Shown piece by piece: positions 46,706-60,077 of a stretch of DNA of 64,000 nucleotides; the stretch's first letter is position 1; each line of letters starts with the position of its first letter. Where the stretch lies: contig NC_037592.1 in NCBI RefSeq assembly GCF_003073045.1, positions 1,089,371 to 1,153,370 on the forward strand, in the 5' to 3' direction. The position numbers and the translations under genes are program-made. The notes beneath the pieces were generated by a model that was given only the letters and a program-made list of their open reading frames with translations, had not been told where the DNA came from and did no database searches. This DNA comes from Pomacea canaliculata. Lineage: Eukaryota > Mollusca > Gastropoda > Architaenioglossa > Ampullariidae.

Positions 46706-47132
46706 CCGGTCGATTCGACCATTTGCCGATTCGACCACAGCACTTGTCGATTCGACCAAAGTCCTTAGTCGATTTCGACCACATCATCATCCATGCGATG
46801 GTGAGTTTTGATGGAGTCTCCCCTTTATCGTCCTTCCTTGACCTTAGTGTTTCATTAAAAATAATTGTTTTTTTGTTTGAAATGGCTTTTTATGGGTTTT
46901 TCCGCTGGCTCCTACAAAGGTTCCCATGCGCCACATTCGAACAGAGTTCCTTTTCAGTGAAAAACAATGAAGCATCACGTGACTAAAGAAATAGAGAAAG
47001 TATACCAACGCCGCTGCATTGATTAGTAACTTCTGTACTCGCTGGTCTCATCGAATGAGGACTGTCATCAAATCGACTTTTGGTTGCGGACGATTCGACG
47101 TGGTCGAATTGGTCAATGGTTGACTCGACCGG
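46706..47132. mobile_element. MITE-like element with palindrome-rich inverted ends
   Basis: The left end starts CCGGTCGATTCGACCATT and the right end, reversed, CCGGTCGAGTCAACCATT. The similarity continues through ATTCGACCAC. Each end holds several GTCGAnTCGAC near-palindromes. The interior is AT-rich and noncoding. No target duplication found. Confidence 0.6.
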
Positions 47133-47564
47133 TGACGGTGTAAACGAGCGGGCTAGTGCTATTTCGAGATGCGCAAATCGAGTTACCTGCAGTTCTTAGA
47201 CAATAAATATTTTTCTAGGGACACGATGTTTACAACTTCGACACAATTAGTGCCAGCTGCTTGAGTGAAAGGCATGCTAGGGCTCTTTCATCTCCCGAGG
47301 ACTCCTATTTTGAAACAAAAGCGACGTTTGCTGTACACCTGGTTAGGCAAGATGGCCCCGGGGGAGCTGTACTGATCACAATTGAGTTGAACAAGAAACG
47401 GAGAAAGCTCAGACCGAGTGTGTCGTTAACAGGTCAACTCAAATGTTGAGGAGAGGGCGAGAGACAACAGCGCAATATTCATAGTCATTTCGAGGTCACG
47501 TGATTAAACCTGGCGGTAGCCTAGTGAGTTGCTGCAAGTTGACCAGTGTGACATCGCGGATAGT

Positions 47565-48045
47565 ACTGTGTACTGTGCTAATTAGTGTCGTAGTGTCGTG
47601 ACCCATGTAGTACTGTGTACTGTGCTAATTAGTGTCGTAGTGTCGTGACCCATGTAGTACTGTGTACTGTGCTAATTAGTGTCGTGACCCGTATAAAAGT
47701 GAGTACTGTGCTAATTAGTGTCGTGACCCGTATAAAAGTGAGTACTGTGCTAATTAGTGTCGTGACCCATATAAAAGTACTGTGCTAATTAGTGTCGTGA
47801 CCCATGTAGTACTGTGTACTGTGCTAATTAGTGTCGTGACCCGTATAAAAGTGAGTACTGTGCTAATTAGTGTCGTGACCCATATAAAAGTGAGTACTGT
47901 GCTAATTAGTGTCGTGACCCGTATAAAAGTGAGTACTGTGCTAATTAGTGTCGTGACCCATATAAAAGTGAGTACTGTGCTAATTAGTGTCGTGACCCAT
48001 ATAGAAGTGAGTACTGTGCTAATTAGCATCGTGACCCATATAAGA
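47565..48045. repeat. 39-bp tandem array, 12 units, seven with TATAAAAG
   Basis: The core GTGCTAATTAGTGTCGTGACC is present about twelve times, most often at 39-bp spacing. Two variants alternate: CCGTATAAAAGTGAGTACT or CCATATAAAAG, and CCATGTAGTACTGTGTACT. Because 39 is divisible by three, both strands appear open (13-residue periodicity), which is an artefact. A TATA-like octamer occurs seven times. Confidence 0.95.
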
Positions 48046-48049
48046 CATC

Positions 48050-51000
48050 ACAGGACGGTCGGCGGCTGGTGCAGTCCGTAGACATGTTATTTTGCTGCTG
48101 CTTGTGTACGAGTGACACAACGCATCTTTGAAATGTTTCATGCAGAGCTAAAATTTGCCTTTATCTCACGAAAAAGGTCATCTCAAGTCAGCTGACTGTA
48201 TGTTACAAAATTCGTCTACATCATCACGGGGAGGGTTAGGGGCAAGAGAGGAAATCCAAACCGCACTGACCCTGGCACGCGGTCATACAGCGAGTCAGCT
48301 CTCGACCTCCTGTCGGTGCATTGATTACTACATCATATTGTATTGATTGTATCCTCATGGCCAGGCCACAGTCCGTCTTGCGGTGTTAGCTGGTAAACAA
48401 GCGCCCAGCTACATGACCACACAGCATACTGGCTGAGCAGGTGGCGTGGAGATGTCTACATAATTCATAAATCATAAATACGCTTGATGTACTATTTGCT
48501 TGTCCCCGGGACTGGATGAGTCCTTTATTTTATAGTCCTTCAAATTACTGCGCATCTGACCTCTGCTGGTGTTGTATCTATAGAGAGATATACATCACCT
48601 GACGGTGTGTTATCACTATAGTGAGTATCCAACACACCCATATACATCACAAGGCGGGGTATACAACATACCCATCACTAAGCAAACCCTCTCTACATTG
48701 TACTTATCTGGGTACTTCATAGGGTCTGCCGTCGGGGTTTTTTTCCGGGTACTCTGGTTTCCCCACCCTGCCTTCTTTTCCCACATGGTGCGAAGTCACC
48801 TCGAGGTGGAAGCACTCTCTCGCCACAGCAAGCAGGCAACCAAGTACCTGAGCTGTTTAGTGCCAGACGCACAGTCCCATAGCTCTAAATAACTGATGTG
48901 TGAAAGCAACTAATGTTAGTGTGTCAGCATGTAACATTTACACCTTGGTGAGAGGGCGCCACGTGATTGTTTCGTCTTTACCCCAAGCTGTACATTCTCA
49001 ACGGTCAGCACCACACTGACGTCATGGCGACGGGGGGCGATGCTCATCAGACGGTCTCTGTTCTCACCTCTGTTCCTTCCTTCCTTACTCTGCGAGTAGT
49101 CTTGTTCTCAGTGGAAACACAAAGTTCCGACAGAATTTTTCAGAAACTTTGGACTAACAAAATGCGATCCTAACCCTTTGAGCTCAGCGAAAACAAAACT
49201 TGACAGACCAACAGACACATTTCCAGACTACTCATAACTCATGAGTTAAATCATAATAACTTGGTAGCATGATCGTTTACATAAACATTAACTAACCATT
49301 ACATAAACTAAACATAATCTAACCATTACTTGTCATAAACTAAAGCGCAGCACGTGCTTAGCACCACGGTGTCCACGTGCAGTGCTGGTTGCCACAAGTG
49401 ACAGACTCGCGCTGTCTGTGTCTTTTTGATCTTTAGGCTGACCAGCCGCTGTAAACAATCAACAACCCCAAAGTACTAGAAAGAAGGTGGGCAGATTTGT
49501 AGGAGAACAAGCCAGCAAAATAAAGGTCGACAGAAACAAGAGTCAGTCCCACTGCGGCAGGCTGAGTGTGGTTCAGTCGCTGCCCGGATCGTTTCCGCTA
49601 GAGCTCGGCTTTGAAACTGATAACCGCTGTGCAAATGTCTCCACCTTTGTTCTCACACCTGAAGTACCCGAGACAAAGCAAACAAAGGCGGCTTGATCGA
49701 TCAGCCATACCGCAAGAACAAAAAGGGAAATTTCATAATTAGATAAACATAACTAATAGTCACGTGATCGACTAAGTGAGCTCACCACCGCTGGATGCAA
49801 CTGGAAGACTCACCCCAATGATTTTTATTATTTGGGACGTGGTGAGAGTAGTTGCTAAGGTAACAGAACTGATGCTTGTTCCCACATCGCAGGTTGTTGA
49901 TGTTGGTATTGGTGTTAGTGCGCACAAGAACGTGAAAACATTCATTGTCTCACTGACACCGTGACCTGCGTGGAGGTCGTCCCTTTACCCTTTAGCAGGA
50001 AGCTGGTACCGCCTTCTGCAACGTTGGAACCGGAACCAGGGGGTGGGGCTAAGCTTGGGGCTGGGGCTGTAGGGTGGTGGGGGGTTCTGCATTTGCTGTC
50101 AGTCATACCTGAGAATCCCGGACGCTCCCCTTCTGTCTGAGCAGCTAAATAGCCCGCCACCAGGTTATGCTACTTGGCCTCGCTCTTTCACGGAAAGCCT
50201 ACCTGGGATACCTGCAGGAGCTTGTGGGATGGTGCGTCCTTCACGATCCCTGTGATGCTTGCTGACTGTGTAGACCGTTTTCCTGTAGAGCTCTTCCCGT
50301 GGTGCAGCACTGCGGCTGTCTGTCATGACCTGGGGCACATGTATCTAGGGGGGACTACTTGTAGCTCTTTGATGTACTCTTCCACACCACAAGCAAAAGC
50401 GAAGTTACCTGGGATGCTCGGTGTAATTCTTGTCGACCTGCTGGTGACGTCAAGCATGTCAGACGCCCAGACGCCCTCGTAAATCACGTGACCTCACCTT
50501 TCGCCAGAGGTCTGGCTCCTTCTCCAGGGGACTGGTCCTGGCTCTCCTCCTAACACCGTGTGATTGTTTATAGAAGAAAACTTGTTTTTGTTCCCTTCAC
50601 GCCTGTGCAAGTAGCTAGATGTGGGTGACGTACCCAGCAGGCCAAGGTGGAGAAGCTTGTGACATTTTCTTGAGGGCCGGGGGAAGCTGTACGTTTGATG
50701 AGGGCGGGGAGGCTGTTACATTCGTCTTGGCGGAGGGACAACCTTGTCGCCTAGTTGTTTGCATTGTTTGTTTACGGTACCCTGGCTAGCCTTGTGGTCG
50801 TGGTCCATGTGTTGTGTTACGACCACGTCGCTCACGTGATGGTGTGGCCATGCTTATTGTGTTACGTCTGTGTGACGTGTAATAAGCCCTCATATCGCGT
50901 TACATGCTGCGTTCATAGTGTTACATTCACGCCGTGCTCAGACACTGATTGGAAGCTGGTGGTGAAAAAAGTTAAAAACAAACAAACAAACCACAGACAC

Positions 51001-52860
51001 ACGAAGCAGCGAGCTTGTGTCTCCTCCAGTCGACCTACCCTCCGCATGGCCACCCTCCGCTTGTTTCCGATATCTGTTTGTACAGTAACAGCGCCTTGCT
51101 TGTTCGCACCACAGACGGCGATACACGTAACACCGATATAGCAGTGCACACACCGATACTGCGATACATTCAGTGCTGATACAGCGATACAAACACCCAC
51201 ACAGCGATACATTCAGTGGTGATACAGCGATACGAACAGAGAGCGATACGTTCAGCTCTGATACAACGATACAAACGCAGAGCGATACGTTCAGCGAGGG
51301 GACTGAGAGACACTCGAGGCTCAGCACCGATACTGTGAGGTCTACTATATCTAAGGGATGGCGACGTCACAATGTATGTGTCTGTCTGTCTGTCTGTATA
51401 ATTACTGATGACGTCACACGGCCGCCTGCATGTGTCACGTGATGTGTCAGTGTCAGTACTCAGTGTAACAGTCTGTGTGGACCAGACAGGAGCGGAAATT
51501 GTCGAGACAGGAAAGTGTTGGCTACAGTTGGTTGCTGTAGCCGTGACGTGCAGTGGAGTAATGGAGGGTGTTGCCCCCAACAACAGATTACACTCAATTA
51601 AAGGCAACTCGTTCTTCAGCAGAAAAGGTCGAGGACGGAGACAAAGCATCACTCGGTCAAAGCTGCTGACTGTACAGCTGTACAGCACCAGTCTCCTCCA
51701 CCCCCCATGACACATCACATGACTGTAACAATTAACAGTAACAAAAACACTTTATTGCTGACATTTTCGCAAAAGTCTTCAGGCGGCAAAACTTTTTTTT
51801 AATGTCTTGCTGCATGCAATTTTTTTTCTTGTGACTGGGAGATGCTACATGGTTAGACTGTTACACTGGAGATGTTGCACTGTTGTGTTATTCTATAAAT
51901 AGACATACCCGGCTAGAAGTGTAGGTGTGCTGTCTGTCTACATCAGACGGACGGACAAGATGCACATACCCACATAGGTACATATCACAGTTCACGTTCC
52001 CTCCAGCATGGAAATTGTCATGGATTATTGTGTTTCTGGAAACGGAGCCTGAACATTCTGCTGCCCCCCCACCCCCCACCACCACACACACACAGGGGCC
52101 TGCATCATCCCCGCTAACAGGGAGGGTGCAGATTGATGAGGAGCCTTAGCGATGCCACTGTTTATGTGTGGACTGTTAACCCTGCACGTGCCGAGGGTAG
52201 CAGAGTTCAGCAAGGACATGTTGTATCTAAGCTGATTGGACGAGCGGCGGCACGGGATCGAGTTCTGGGCAGTCCTGTCCACGAGAGTAGGCCGCGAATT
52301 GAACTAACATTCTTGGCTCTGTATCCTCCACAGCAAACACGGAATAAGTTATCGGCACGAGCGGCCATTGACGATAGCTTTGATACAGACGAGAGAATGA
52401 CAATGACAAGGTAGACTCGGACAATCGTGAGTAGATGTCACCACAGAAGGACGATGAGTCGTGCTAGCGCTAGCTGGGTGGTCAAGTCAAGCACTCAGCT
52501 AACATGGCAGCCATACGGATACCCCTTCAACCTCCTCTGCTCCAGGCTTCTAGTCACTGACTGAGACTGACGGCAGTTAACTGTTTATTGGGTCTTCCTA
52601 CCCCGCTCACACACTTTTACTCCGCTACAACTTTATTCTTCCACAAGGGTAGTTCCAGATAGAACTCGTACTAGTGATAGCGATGATACATACTCTACAT
52701 ACATGTTGAAAGATCTCTCTCTCCCTCACACACACACATCCCCAGCAACAGTAGATACACTTGCTGACCTTAGGTCGCCTCGGGCGAGGACAAAATAACG
52801 GCCAGTAGAGTTGATCAAGTGAACTGCACGTGGAATTGAGAGACGACTGAGAAACAGCAC
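48050..52860. other. no gene seen
   Basis: No protein-like frame. The GTTTTTTTCCGGGTACTCTGG segment at about 48738-48850 resembles sequence repeated in many marine invertebrate genomes. It shares AGGTGGAAGCACT with the SINE tail at 28.2 kb. Irregular CGATAC-rich tandem repeats lie at 51130-51300. Single CREs lie at 49017, 50445 and 51409. Confidence 0.5.
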
Positions 52861-52865
52861 ATCAG

Positions 52866-53515
52866 CCCTGCGTACCGCAACGCGGGCGCACGCGTGCGCC
52901 CGCGGGCGCCTACGACGGGCGGGCCGGACCGCAGCGAAATTTGAGTGAGCGCACGCGTACTTGCTTGAGAGGTACTACGCCACGGGCGCAAAGATGGCCG
53001 CCATGGTTGTAAAGTTTAGACTTGTAGATGATATTCACGTGGATCTTCTAATAAATAAGTATTTTGCAATAGATAGATATATGCAACGACAAAGAGGATA
53101 TTTAAAGTTCAGATTTCATCGTCATGTCTTCTAGAGATGGTAGATGAATTGCCTTCGACCTTGAAACTTCGAATCGGACGACAACAACAGAAAGTCTGCT
53201 CGTCGTTTGTTTTTACATGATATGCTTGACTACCGCATTGTTCTTTTTCCACATAATCTTTAATTCTCATGGACTTTTTCCTCTTTTAGTTCCCAAATGA
53301 ATGCACTAAAAGTATATTGTTTGGCGCTGCAATAGATTGCTTCTATTAATTGTCGTCGTTGTCAAATATGCCATAAACAAAATTATTTTCTACTTCGCTG
53401 TCAGCCGCCATTTTAACAGGCGCCCACGGTGGGCGAAGGGTATCACAAGCTCTTTAGGGCGTGAGTGAGCGCCCGCGGGCATCCGCGGTGAGCGCCCGCG
53501 TTACGGTACGCAGGG
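52866..53515. mobile_element. 650-bp GC-ended inverted-repeat element with CAG duplication
   Basis: The left end CCCTGCGTACCGCAACGCGG and the reversed right end CCCTGCGTACCGTAACGCGG match over at least 26 bases with one change. CAG lies directly outside both ends. The ends are very GC-rich (CGCGGGCGC repeats) and the centre AT-rich with no frame. A 3-bp duplication is usual for PIF/Harbinger-type elements, but the family is not established. Confidence 0.8.
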
Positions 53516-54283
53516 CAGGTAACTTCCCTCTTCTGCACTTCCGGACAAACACGAGGGTTTAGTGTTTGGGTACTGCACGTTAACAACTATGCTACATCCC
53601 AAGGAAGGAAACACTAGGTACACACTAGGTACGTTAGGTACTCACCAGGTATAGCTAGGTATAGGTATAGGTCTGAGTGGAAACTCCTGGCAAAGCTGTG
53701 GAGTATTGTTAGTTTTTTTAACAGTTGTGAACAGTTTAGTCACTTTAGTGGGAGAGACAATAACGGTTGTGTACCCGGGGCACGTGTACACATTTAAAAG
53801 TTCTACACGCTGTGTTCTGCAAACCGCATCAAGAGCAGCTGTGTGAATGTCCCGGTCAGCTGGCGGGCCTCGTCATGTTGCCGAGTTTTTAAGTGTTTCA
53901 ACTGTCATTTACAGATTTCTGTCTCTCTCTGTCTGTCTCCCTTTCACACACACACCTTCTCCTACCTTCATGTTATAACACCCAGCGTGAGGTGTGAAAG
54001 GCTTCGGCAAAGTGTCGGAGGTTGGGGGACATGCCGTGGTCGTGGTAATAAGCTCTGGTGTCGTGCTACTACTGGTGTACTTGAGGTCGAGCTTATCTCA
54101 TCGGCGACTGCTGGGCTGTAAGGAGTCCTGGGCCTCAGGGTAGGGGGAGTCGACTCCCCCATCTTTTTGTTGTTGTGGTTGTTTTTGCATTGGAAGACAA
54201 TCAGAAGACGTCCGTATGAAAACGAGAGCTTTTGGAGAGATGTCGCTGACTGGAGGCATAACTCGCAGTGCGTCTAAGTGAAA

Positions 54284-54323
<40 letters not shown>

Positions 54324-55030
54324 TCCAGAATTAAGCAAACACCGTGAAACAACAACAAAATCTGGGGCTTGCTGCACCGTTTGGTCTTTATCATGTAACT
54401 GCATCTTTATTACGTAACTATTATGTCACTGTGCGTGTATGTGTGTTTATTATGTAGGCATACAACCTGCTCGTTATGTTTTGTTGGAGGGGGAGTAAAT
54501 GGGGAGGGTATGGGGGAGGATATGGTAGATGTTATATGCATGCTGACACATTCAGGGTGGCAAGGCGGCAGGGCTGTGGAAGATACTGTACCGCACGTTA
54601 GGAACCTGTCTGCCCACAAGTGGGAGGAAATGTGTTGGGAACAATTGGAGAGGGTTGGGAACTCTAGCGACTCTTGTGAATTACCTAAACTTAGTGACTG
54701 TGATGTGAACTTGGTGAAGCTGTCACTGTTGTCATCACCGCCGTGATTGGCTGTAGTCAACACTACAGGAGATGGCAGCCCTATCCTCCACTGGGGTGAT
54801 TAGGAACAACACTACAGGAGGGTGAGACGGAGCGTTACGACGTGGGTGATCTCGATTGTAGACGGAAGCAGAATGGAAGTAAGCAAGCTGCTCGCTACCT
54901 CCGTGGTCTGGAGAGTTCTGATTAATGTGTGTACGTCATCACCAGTGAACACCTGCACACGCTAACAGGTGTGAAGTCAGCAGGTTTCGGTCTGCCGTGA
55001 CACAGTTACCTTTTCCTCCCGACTACTCAA
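53516..55030. other. no gene seen; (AAT)n microsatellite
   Basis: Contains (AAT)13-like repeat at 54285-54322 and an AGGTATAG-rich stretch at 53620-53665. Confidence 0.6.
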
Positions 55031-55039
55031 GTCTGGGGC

Positions 55040-55202
55040 TGACGTCATGAGAATTACACGATGGTGACGTCAAATGTTTGTCGTCATTGCTAAAGTCTGA
55101 AGCTGACGTCATGAGAATTACACGATGGTGACGTCAAATGTTTGTCGTCATTGCTAAAGTCTGAAGCTGACGTCATGAGAATTACACCTAATGGTGACGT
55201 CA
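55040..55202. promoter_or_regulatory. three 64-bp units with six CREs
   Basis: TGACGTCA occurs at 55040, 55065, 55104, 55129, 55168 and 55195, two per unit, with spacing within a unit of 25 (27 in the last). Units share GAGAATTACAC and AAATGTTTGTCGTCA. Confidence 0.85.
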
Positions 55203-55209
55203 AATGTTT

Positions 55210-58200
55210 GTCGTCACTGGCGACTGTTGGTGCACGTGATCTCGTTCCATGTTGTCCTGGTCCATTGCACTTGTTTGTTTTCTAGGAATCGTCCTCACTC
55301 AGCCCGTAATGTAAACAATCGCTGGGGTAGTGGGGTCGTGGGGTCGTGGGGTCGAGTACATCCAGTCGCTTGAGACTTTAACCAGTTGTACTTTACCTTT
55401 GAGTAGTTTTCCTTCTTGCTTCCTTTGTGACCAACTACTTAGCTCAGCACGCTTCCCTCCCCTTGCTGTGTTGGGGGACAAGAGTGAGGAACGTGAGATA
55501 TCTGCAGACACTGGGGCTCAGTGTGCGCCCCGTCTCTCCACACCACCCCGGTGTGAAGCAGGCTTCCGTTGAGAGCCGGTGTACACAAGTGTACGCAACA
55601 CGTGATCCTCATACCTGCCGTCAGGTAGAACAACAAAATCAGGTAATAAGCAGGTATTAAGCTGGTAATAAGCTGGTAATAAGCTGGGTTACAGCACACA
55701 ACAGGCGGCTTGGCATGGCGCTGCTGGCGGCATAAAACAACAACATCCACCACCATCATGACTGAGTCTCTTTGTGTTGATAATGTGGAGACAGCGGGTG
55801 ATCAGTGACATCTCGGGTGAGTTTCAGAAACAGGGTAGAGTAGGTGAAGCTGTAGTCTTTTTGTACTTTCTGTGAGGGCTTTTGCGAAAACTGCTGTTGG
55901 TTTTTCTTCTTCTGTACTGTAAATCATACACAAATAATATTTTTTAAAAATTCTGGCACTAATAAAACCTGAAAGAACCAAGACGGAAATCGTTGATTAG
56001 AGAATGGTGACAGTGCCAATATGGTGATGCTGGTGGTGATGATGTTGGTAGTAAGGTGTACCCCAGGGAACAGGACTTGCCATTGTTCGATGCCAGCTGT
56101 AAGGAATGCGTTAGATTGCCGCTCTTGCACTCTGTGCCGCTCGTTAGTATGGCGTCTGCACTTGGCAACATGCCTTCCAAGAAAAACAAACAAGATAGTT
56201 GCTGCGGAAGTTACAATTAAACTTTATTAACGAGCGTTTCTACAAGGACCAGAACTTTTTCAGGCGAGCTTTGACTCAGTGCCTGTAAAATCTGCAGTGC
56301 GCATGTCAGGAAAAAGCATTTCCACTCGCATGTTTTGAAAGGGAGGAACCGAGCGAGAACATGTCAGACGATTTTCTTGCTTTTGTTGTCATAGAAACAG
56401 GGCAACACTACATGCTCGTCAGAGAGTATCGTTCTGCAGCCTGGGTGTATATCCACACATAATTATACAGATTATAGTTTAGGCAGGCTTGGTGAAGGTT
56501 TGCAGGATTTTCGTAGGACTGTCTTCAGTCGGCAAGATGAGCGCTGACTGCTGACTTCTCACTGACTGTTGTCGCATGCTGAGTATGCCTTTGACACACC
56601 TATCTCTGTATACCCGGTATGGTGCCCACCGCTGATCTGGAAAAGCACGGGAAGAGAACAAAGACGATATTTTAAAGTGTTTTGTCGGTTGTTTGTACTT
56701 CAGTGTTGTTGTCGGTGGTTGTACTGCAGTGCTGTATGATGGTGGTGGTGTCACTGTGTACATGTAGCTTAGTCTTCAACACCCTGTTTTTTCTTGTCCA
56801 TCCACCCGCGACCCTTCTTGACAGCCTGTGACCATTGACTATGTTTTCTTGTGACTTGCAGTAGTATATCTTGTGTCTGCCTACAGTACCACTACAGTAG
56901 ATGTGTTTGCAAGCTCTCTGCCCATCGTCGTGAAGACTGTCACAGGGAGTTTGAGAACTGCCAAGAGTGTCTCTCAGATGGTGAATTAATTGCGTTCTAG
57001 CCGAAGCAAGCATGATGCGAAAGAGATTTACGGCGCGAGCAGTTGTTTTCCGTGGAAGGTACACAGCTGGTGCAGGCCAAGTGGGGTCCTTGCTGGTCTT
57101 GAGGCCTGCAACTTGACCTTACATGACAACATTGACCCCCGACATTGACCAACATTGACCCCCGTGGTCCAGGCCTGCTGGGTGCACTTCATGAAGCACT
57201 CAGTGCTAGTACAGCGGCTCACCTCTAGTCTCACCACACCACTTCTCCTGGCAAGAGCGAGCAGCTGCCCCTGACTGGCACATGGCTAATAGTCAGAGAC
57301 TGACCACTGTCTCCACCTTTCCGGAAAAACTCTCTGACACACAAACACCACTTCGTGCGACAACGACAGACAGTAGGAGTGGTTGTGTGGGGATCACACT
57401 TGAGTGATCTGGACTGGAGACCCTTCACTCGCATACACACACACATGGAGTGCAGACCCTTCACTCGCACACACACACACGCATGCACACACCGCAAATC
57501 ACTCTCTGAGTATTGGTTGAATCATCTGTCGTCCTCAAGCAGCTTGTAGCGCCCTCTTACCGAGACCAGACTGAGGCAGTCACGCGCCTGTCTCGTGCTT
57601 TAACGTCTCTGTGTCGGCTTATTGCTGCACTGAGTCGACAGGAGAAGTACAACACAAACAAGGAAAAACAAAACAAAAAGTCCCAAATACTCTACATCGA
57701 TTGTTTTTTTTCTCTCTCACAACTGGTTATCTGATTCCTGCTAGCCTCCCCTAGAATGTGGGTTGTCTCCCCACACAGTGCACTTTGTCTCTTGGGAGAA
57801 AAAAAAACAAAAAACCCTGGCGCAGGTTGAATGCGGTTAGTTGGACACTTGTCATCGTTGAGATAACTACAGGCAAGAGATTGTTGTTACCATGACGAAG
57901 GTACTTAGCGATCTACCTTCTAGCAAGTTCACAGTTCATCAGAAAGTTAAAAATAAACTGCACACATTACTTATGTGCAAACAGTTATTTCGTCTCATTT
58001 TAGGTTGTATACATTTATCGGCAGAGTAATAAATTGTTAAACAACTATGAAGAGTGTATGACATGGATGAACAGATGTGTTTGTTTCTCTACATATATAT
58101 CTTGGTGATGCAAACACAAATGTGATATACTTGTGAAAACTGTGAGAGAGAGAGAGAGGGGGGGGGGTGTTTGACTTCACAGACTTATTGGGCTGTCGCC

Positions 58201-58430
58201 ACCTGGTGGATTCTTTAGGCTACAGTTGTGTGCTCACCTGCACAGGAATGTTGTAAGGCTAGAGTCAGCCCTACAAGACCATTCATGCGTGACCAGGGTC
58301 CCATCAATGGGGTGACAGACAGGGGTGGGACTGGGCGACTGACTTGTTTCCGTTGCCAGACATGAGCCGCTAAGTGAGCGAGATACAGAGTTTGTATACT
58401 CACACTGACACTGTGCATGACTTAACTCGA
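55210..58430. other. no gene seen
   Basis: Short frames only, without splice or family support. Contains a GTAATAAGCTG repeat (55620-55690), a segment CGTTTCTACAAGGACCAGAAC at 56237 of unknown type, and GA/G runs at 58141-58169. Confidence 0.5.
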
Positions 58431-58439
58431 CTGTCACTG

Positions 58440-58575
58440 TGTCACTCTGTCACTCAACTCTGTCACTTTGTCACTGCCATTCAACTCTGTCACTGTGTCA
58501 CTGCCATTCAACTCTGTCATTCAACTTTGTGACTGTGTCACTGCCATTCAACTCTGTCACTTTGTCACTCTGTCA
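58440..58575. repeat. CTGTCACT / CCATTCAACT tandem repeats
   Basis: Irregular units of CTGCCATTCAACTCTGTCAC, about five. Confidence 0.85.
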
Positions 58576-59283
58576 GACGGAAGGAGCAGTAATGTAGCAG
58601 TCAGGTCGCCTCCGCTGTTGCCAGTCGCTGAGTACAATTTTAAAACAAACCGTTGACCGTTGCTGATTGTCATGGAATACACTCTGTGAACAAGGCGGTA
58701 CTGTCTGTCTTTCCGTCGCAATGCTTGTGACTTTTCAGAGCTTCTCGCCCTTTCACCTCCAGTTAGGCTGGCAGACATGAAAAAAACATTGCTCGTGTTA
58801 ACTGAGGTTGACAGTTGACGACTTAACTGTTGTTGTCAACAGTCGGGTAGCACACTGCTACAATGTTCACTTGTCTAACAGACGTGGCAGGGTGCACCAA
58901 GCTCGGGTGGCTTACACCAGGCGTGAAGTGAATGAACATCGGGGCTTCACACTTCTCACTCAACTCTTTCTCCTCTGCAGCCTGGCAACACACGGCCTGT
59001 GGCTGTACACAGCCAGACTTCAGCCTGGAGGATCTTATCGCCCCCTCCCTCCTGTTGTAAGTGTTGTGAACTGCCATTTGAACTCTGTCGGTCGCTTGGG
59101 TGCCAGCAACTCTCGTCTTGCCATCACAAGTGTACCTGTGTGTGTGTTGCCTACAGACATGTCGGACAGCCAGCCACCCACCCGTCATCCGGCCACCCTT
59201 GTGCGAGTGGGAGTGCTGGCTGGTCTTCTGTAGTGCTGGCTGGTCCTGTGAGGCCTCCATCATCAAGTGTGTATGTGAGACTG

Positions 59284-59345
59284 TAGTGCTGGCTGGTCCT
59301 CTGTAGTGCTGGCTGGTCCTCTGTAGTGCTGGCTGGTCCTCCATC
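59284..59345. repeat. 20-bp tandem repeat
   Basis: The unit GTAGTGCTGGCTGGTCCTCT occurs about three times in tandem, with further partial units near 59220-59250. Confidence 0.85.
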
Positions 59346-59803
59346 ACCAACTGTGTGTGGGACTGCAGAGCCTCGCATGTGTCTCAGGTACGTACTGTCG
59401 GTGCTTACTGACCAGTAGCTGTCTGTAGCTTTCATGCATAGTGTGGGAGGAAACAAGTCAACCCCTGCAAACCCACATACATCCCCGCGCTTGCTCGCAC
59501 GCACGCACCCACCTAACTAAACCCACGCTCACAATACAAATGCACATCCTCATACACGTCCATATGTACAAACACTCAAGCACGCTCACCCGCGAACACA
59601 CCCACATACACGTTCACATACTTGCATACGTCAGCACACGCAAGACATACGGGTGGAGGGGAAGAGGGTGGCGTGATGATGGAGCTCCGATGTGCCCTGA
59701 TGCCGGTACACGCGGGGTCGGTGCGGAATGTCGGAGGTTCTCCAGGGGAGATAACGCTGCGATAGGGTGCAGCTGGCGCTGCCGACCGTGTCTGGTGCCG
59801 GCC

Positions 59804-59923
59804 TCCAGAATCTTCCGCCGCTGACGCCATTGAGGCTTTTTATAGCTCAGCCTGCTCAGACCTTCCCTCGCCACGTGCGACTTGTAGAGATCCTACACCA
59901 ACCCTCGGGCTGGACAGGGTCAG
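59804..59923 (+). promoter_or_regulatory. HSE-TATA promoter and first exon of sHSP 2
   Basis: CTCCAGAATCTTC (59803-59815) fits a three-unit heat-shock element at 8 of 9 defined positions, with a perfect GAAnnTTC core. A TTTTTATAG TATA box lies about 25 bases later at 59838-59845. A near-consensus donor (GTCAG/GTAAGG) follows at 59923, leaving a first exon of about 50 bases. The next strong acceptor is at 62598, just before the coding exon of the second sHSP gene. This spacing is typical of stress-induced promoters; the transcript itself is inferred. Confidence 0.5.
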
Positions 59924-60077
59924 GTAAGGGTCAGCCTGGCACGGGGCGAGTGGTAGGTCAGCAGTCAGCAGCCACATTTCTGGTTGGCTTGATGTGCAGC
60001 CGCCAGGTGCCGTGCATCTTACATAATAACAACACTTGACGATCATTTCCTGTGAGCGGTAACTGAGAGAAGGACAT

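Noticed and set aside
47754..48081. Open frames on both strands with 13-residue repeats (STVLTFIRVTTLI, ISVVTRIKVSTVL)
   Set aside because: They follow from the 39-bp tandem unit, which is a multiple of three; no start, splice or family support.
51170..51718. 182-residue minus-strand frame with RIAL/CIAV repeats
   Set aside because: Produced by CGATAC-type tandem repeats; no recognisable domain.
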